Source of the DNA: Acidobacteriota bacterium
GTDB lineage: Bacteria > Acidobacteriota > Terriglobia > Acidiferrales > UBA7541
Assembly (NCBI GenBank): GCA_003224085.1
Contig: QHYK01000094.1
Location: 1-37,081 of the forward strand
Direction: 5' to 3'
Length of the DNA: 37,081 nucleotides
Shown here: positions 33,871 to 37,081 of the stretch, one piece after another
Numbering within the stretch: the stretch's first letter is position 1
How the letters are laid out: each line of letters opens with the position of its first letter
Notes under the pieces: model-generated
Database searches by the model: none
What the model saw: the letters and a program-made list of their open reading frames with translations, nothing else
What the model was told of the DNA's origin: nothing
Translations under genes and position numbers: made by a program

Positions 33871-35424
33871 ATGAAAATCTTACTGTACAACCCTGACAAC
33901 GGCGTGACCCGCAACTTCATGCCGCATCTTTGGATGTTTCTGCTGCAAGCACTCACACCGCCTGGCCACGAAGTGGTGCTGATTGACGGCAACGCGCAGC
34001 CCATGGATGAAGAAAGTATTGCGCGATACGTGCGTGAACAAAATGTCGGGCTCGTCGGCATCGGTGCGATGACTAGGATGATCGCCAAGGCTTATCGCAT
34101 GGCGGACGCGGTGCGCGCCGCGGGAGTAAAGGTCGTCATGGGCGGCCCTCACGTCACGGAAATGGCCAATGAGGCTCTCGGACGTGACGGTGGCTCGCGC
34201 CATGCCGACGCGGTTGCTCTCGGCGAAGCTGATGAGACATGGCCCAGAATTGTGGAAGATGCCGTGCGCGGCACGCTCAAGGATGTCTACGCGCCAGTGG
34301 ACGACTTTGGCCAAGAGCGCAAACCGTCGCTACAACCATATCCGGAGATTCCCTGGGACAAAATCAAGCTGGACCAATTCAATTTGCTCCCGGGCATAAT
34401 GCATCCGCTGCTGAAGCGCGTGGGCGCTGGTTGGGGAACGTTTCGGATTATTCCGGTGGAGTCTGGGCGTGGTTGTCCTTACGGATGCGAGTTTTGCACC
34501 GTGACGGGATTTTTTGGCGACTCCATCCGCTTTCGCACGAATGAAAGCGTGGTGAACGAACTATTGCTACTGAAAGCGCGAGCGCGGGAGGAGGGCGGTC
34601 AGATAGCCGTATTTTTCATCGACGACAATTTTGCCATCAATGTAAAACGCACAAAATCATTGCTGCGAGACATCATCGCTGCTAACGCGCAAGTGCATTG
34701 GGTCGCGCAGATCAGCGCCAATCTGCTGCGCGATGAGGAACTAGTTGATCTGATCGCGGCCGCAGGAGGCAAATGGATCTTCATCGGAATGGAATCCATC
34801 GATCCGGCCAACCTTGCTGATGTAAAAAAGGGCTTCAACAAGCCAGGTGAATATGCCGTGGTGCTCGATCGGCTCGCCCAGCGCAACGTTTTTGCCATCA
34901 CGTCTTTTATCTTTGGCATGGACAATGACACGCCTGGAGTGGCCGAGCGAACACTGAAGGAAATTCGCAGTTGGCCTCCGGGGCTGCCGATCTTTGGCTT
35001 GATGACCCCCCTTCCTGCGACGCCCCTGTACAAAAAGCTGGAAGCCGCGGGGCGGCTCACCCGCCCGAAGCACTGGCAAGAGTTCATTCCCTTTGCGATG
35101 GCCCATACGCCGCTGAAGATGAGCATTGACGAAGCGCATAACGAGGTCCGCAAGGGGTGGATCAGCTCTTACAATCCGGAGGCCATCGAAAGGGCCGTGG
35201 ATTCACTGAACCACAAGCCGCTGGGTTATCGCATCAACATCCTTATCGCACGCCTGTGCTTCCGGGGAATTTATTTTCCGCAAATGGGCCGCTTCGCCTG
35301 GCTGAAAACGATTCTTGAAAATCGGCGCACAATTCTCAAACTCATAAAGCAGGGGTTCGGAGGAGGGCTGCACGCAGCCGTGCCGTCAGTCGCAACCCAG
35401 CCGGTTACAGAGCAGCGGGACTGA
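33871..35424 (+). CDS. B12-binding domain radical SAM protein
   Basis: The 517-residue product starts at ATG 33871; no Shine-Dalgarno is evident, so it may be translated from a short leader. An N-terminal cobalamin-binding Rossmann domain spans about 1-140 (MKILLYNPDNG; GHEVVLIDGNAQPMDEESIA; VGLVGIGAMTRM; GVKVVMGGPHVT). The radical SAM core has the iron-sulfur motif Cys202-x3-Cys206-x2-Cys209 in GRGCPYGCEFCTVTGFFG, then IAVFFIDDNFAINVKRTKSL, GGKWIFIGMESIDPANLADV and FAITSFIFGMDND. A C-terminal region of about 110 residues (ISSYNPEAIERAVDSLNHKP) is typical of B12-radical SAM methylase or lipid-type enzymes. The His of the corrinoid D-x-H-x-x-G motif is not visible. The substrate cannot be told: no pathway neighbour is present. 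Confidence 0.9.
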   Translation: MKILLYNPDNGVTRNFMPHLWMFLLQALTPPGHEVVLIDGNAQPMDEESIARYVREQNVGLVGIGAMTRMIAKAYRMADAVRAAGVKVVMGGPHVTEMANEALGRDGGSRHADAVALGEADETWPRIVEDAVRGTLKDVYAPVDDFGQERKPSLQPYPEIPWDKIKLDQFNLLPGIMHPLLKRVGAGWGTFRIIPVESGRGCPYGCEFCTVTGFFGDSIRFRTNESVVNELLLLKARAREEGGQIAVFFIDDNFAINVKRTKSLLRDIIAANAQVHWVAQISANLLRDEELVDLIAAAGGKWIFIGMESIDPANLADVKKGFNKPGEYAVVLDRLAQRNVFAITSFIFGMDNDTPGVAERTLKEIRSWPPGLPIFGLMTPLPATPLYKKLEAAGRLTRPKHWQEFIPFAMAHTPLKMSIDEAHNEVRKGWISSYNPEAIERAVDSLNHKPLGYRINILIARLCFRGIYFPQMGRFAWLKTILENRRTILKLIKQGFGGGLHAAVPSVATQPVTEQRD

Positions 35425-35743
35425 GGACGGCGTTTTTTTCAACGTAAGATTGTTGTTCGCAAAAGCTGTTTAGCCCAGGGCAAGTTTCCCGCTGCAGAAG
35501 CAACCGCTGAGAACGAAATTAAAGGTTTGTACCGAAGCGGATTACTTGCAGGCCCACCTAACGGCTATTGTGGGAGAATCTCGCCACTTGGAATCCGGCC
35601 TTCCAAAACCTCAAACAGTGGGTAACGTCGATACTGAAGAAATGAATTGGGCCATCGAGCTGCGCCAGATCCTGGTAAGCCGGCTTGAAGGAAGTGATCT
35701 CCGCGCTTGGCATCGATCCTAGCAAGCTAGGACGACACGGAAC
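35425..35743. other. Intergenic stretch without recognised genes
   Basis: This 319-bp stretch has short frames but none with recognisable family sequence. Confidence 0.3.
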
Positions 35744-35980
35744 GTGATTAAGTCGAGACTGCAAGTGCGCGGAAAGCAGACCGCGTTGTCTCATGCCCGG
35801 ATGATTTGCCTCAGATCGGAAAAGCCGCTGGCAGCAGATGAGATCGCGCGACGCATCCTTGTTAATGGGTATTCCTCGCGCTCTAAGACTTTTACCGACT
35901 ACGTTCGTCGCCTGCTCAGGCAAGATGGTCGCTTTGTCACCAATGCAGAGGGCCAGTGGATGCTCCGCGCAGCTGCCTAA
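35744..35980 (+). CDS. Small HARE-like winged-helix protein
   Basis: A 78-residue frame from GTG 35744; the start is uncertain and no good ribosome site is seen. Residues 22-76 (ICLRSEKPLAADEIARRILV, NGYSSRSKTFTDYVRRLLRQ, DGRFVTNAEGQWMLR) have the helix-helix-strand pattern of HARE-type or H1-like winged-helix domains, usually found as one part of larger DNA-binding or restriction-related proteins. Here it stands alone, so it may be a real small DNA-binding protein or the tail of a lost gene. The Fic relic follows on the opposite strand, 42 bases on. Confidence 0.55.
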   Translation: MIKSRLQVRGKQTALSHARMICLRSEKPLAADEIARRILVNGYSSRSKTFTDYVRRLLRQDGRFVTNAEGQWMLRAAA

Positions 35981-36022
35981 TGTGCGCTCAGATTCCGTTC
36001 CTGCCCGATCGAGGGACCTCGA

Positions 36023-36745
36023 TTACGTAGTCGATGATGGTAACAACGAAGAAGGCGGATACAATCCTGGCATCCAGCGCGTCGCGAGCGCAGCCGGGAA
36101 AACGAGGTGCAGCGGCGCTCTGGGACCGCCAGAGGTGAGAACACCTTTATCGATTAGTGCTGAGACGATGCGCTGCGCACTACCCCCGACGTTCCAGTGG
36201 CGATGTCTACTTCACCGCGGGGCATCTCTCCACCGCGATAGAGAAGAGCTTCGAGCACGCGCCCTGAATTTGGCGGTAGATTTTTGAGTTTGATTTCCTC
36301 ATCTGCCCACGAGAGAATCCGCCCGCGCAATTCTTGTGGCTGCATCAACTTCTCCATAAAGTTGACCTGATCGATGCAGACCTTCAAAAAGAATTCCGTA
36401 AACGCCGCGAGTGCTTCTTCGCTCAGATTCCCGCGACCGTCAAGATCATTGCGTCGGGGCGCGTCACTGGCAGCAAGATGTTCTTTATAGTTGCCAACCT
36501 CGTTGCCGCCATGTTCCCATCAGCCCCGGCGCTGTGCCTCGATCCAGCGCCTCTAGGAATTTCGCGTGCGATACAAAACGCGCTACGCGTCCGTTGCCAT
36601 CACCGCGAAACCTCGCTGACTTCTGCACGAGTTCGACGGCGAGGTCCGTTAAAGGACCACGAAACCGGCTGGTTTCACCAATCAGCAGAGGCTCCATCTG
36701 GGCAATCGATTCCCCGCGATCCTCTGCCCGCGAGATGACCGGCAT
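36023..36745 (-). pseudogene. Fic family protein (AMPylase-type), internal deletion and two frameshifts
   Basis: Starting at 36745, the frame reads MPVISRAEDRGESIAQMEPL and TDLAVELVQKSARFR, then jumps straight to GDGNGRVARFVSHAKFLEAL. The central part of the Fic domain, including the HPF half of the HPFxxGNGR motif, is deleted. After TWRQRGWQL the frame shifts. The rest reads VGNYKEHLAASDAPRRNDLD, GRGNLSEEALAAFTEFFLKV, CIDQVNFMEKLMQPQELRGR and LPPNSGRVLEALLYRGGEMP. A second shift near 36180 then gives AQRIVSALIDKGVLTSGGPR and AALATRWMPGLYPP, ending at 36023. The ancestral protein would have transferred AMP to target hydroxyls. The C-terminal half includes a winged-helix domain. It is not functional. 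Confidence 0.88.
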
Positions 36746-37081
36746 TTTGGCAGCGTCTATGGTGGGATATCTGGCGACTTCTTTGGCGAGATTAGCCGTC
36801 CGGCAGCCGAGTCAGAGAAAGGGCCACGGCAACACGCCAGCCTAGGCAGCCTAGGCGGATATGGCCCTGTGCAGCCTGTGCAGATATCAGCTAGACGGAT
36901 TACGGCAAGCCTGAAATAATCCCATGGTAAGAGTTGCCGACTACTCGCTCGGAATCCGTCGAGCGTGAAGCCCAACGCCGGGGGTTCGACTCACTTTATG
37001 CTGCGGCTTCCAATGGTTGCTCCTTTGCTCCCCTAATCAAAAGCCACAAGATAATGGCTGGTTCGCCCAGCGTTAGCGGGA
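36746..37081. other. Terminal stretch without recognised genes
   Basis: I see no gene here. Around 36839-36882 there are two small tandem duplications: cagcctagg twice and then ctgtgcag twice. Reading frames across them have no familiar motif. Confidence 0.3.

Overview
The window looks like a chromosomal segment of an Acidobacteriota soil bacterium. That is inferred from lineage habits: an ADOP-type duplicated orphan permease, an Oar-like TonB-dependent receptor relic, a very large SBBP/choice-of-anchor D surface protein, an S53 sedolisin with a long Ig-like tail, and many decaying gene fragments. No marker gene fixes the taxonomy.

Layout. (1) 1-1.3 kb: a DDE integrase/transposase relic runs in frame into the C-terminal half of a tyrosine recombinase, beside a complete tRNA-Ser(TGA) gene on the minus strand. 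(2) 1.37-6.26 kb: a decayed polysaccharide-use cluster. It holds a broken alginate lyase family gene, a broken Oar-like outer-membrane receptor, an intact Tat-exported alpha-L-fucosidase (GH29) and a broken GH97 glycosidase. (3) 6.7-16.2 kb: two very large exported proteins in tail-to-tail orientation. One has SBBP repeats and six near-identical 327-bp anchor-D repeats; the other is an S53 peptidase with Ig-like domains. Both end in the same kind of module: two membrane helices, a GCAG site and a short beta tail. A 28-base piece of the tRNA-Ser gene (27/28 identical) lies between them at 12228-12255. (4) 16.6-20.0 kb: small hypothetical genes, a multi-pass membrane protein and a tandem ACT-domain protein with a clear terminator. 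(5) 20.3-22.2 kb: relics of an M28/glutaminyl-cyclase-like peptidase, a tyrosine recombinase and an amidohydrolase, around an intact NmrA-type SDR gene. (6) 22.3-27.7 kb: GH51 alpha-L-arabinofuranosidase and the ADOP permease. (7) 27.9-29.7 kb: divergent TetR regulator and NmrA-like SDR, each with a copy of a TGTACC-N4-GGTAC(A/C) dyad in the shared intergenic region. (8) 30.2-32.9 kb: a coupled MEDS sensory protein/PAS histidine kinase pair. (9) 33.3-37 kb: TPR relic, B12-binding radical SAM enzyme, small HARE-like winged-helix protein and a Fic-family pseudogene.

The intact enzymes point to life on plant or microbial polysaccharides (fucosidase, arabinofuranosidase) plus extracellular proteolysis. 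The strongest candidate for something not well described is the C-terminal two-helix/GCAG module shared by the two giant surface proteins. Next come the paired TetR operators and the possible tRNA-Ser attachment scar. All assignments are from reading motifs; no database search was run.
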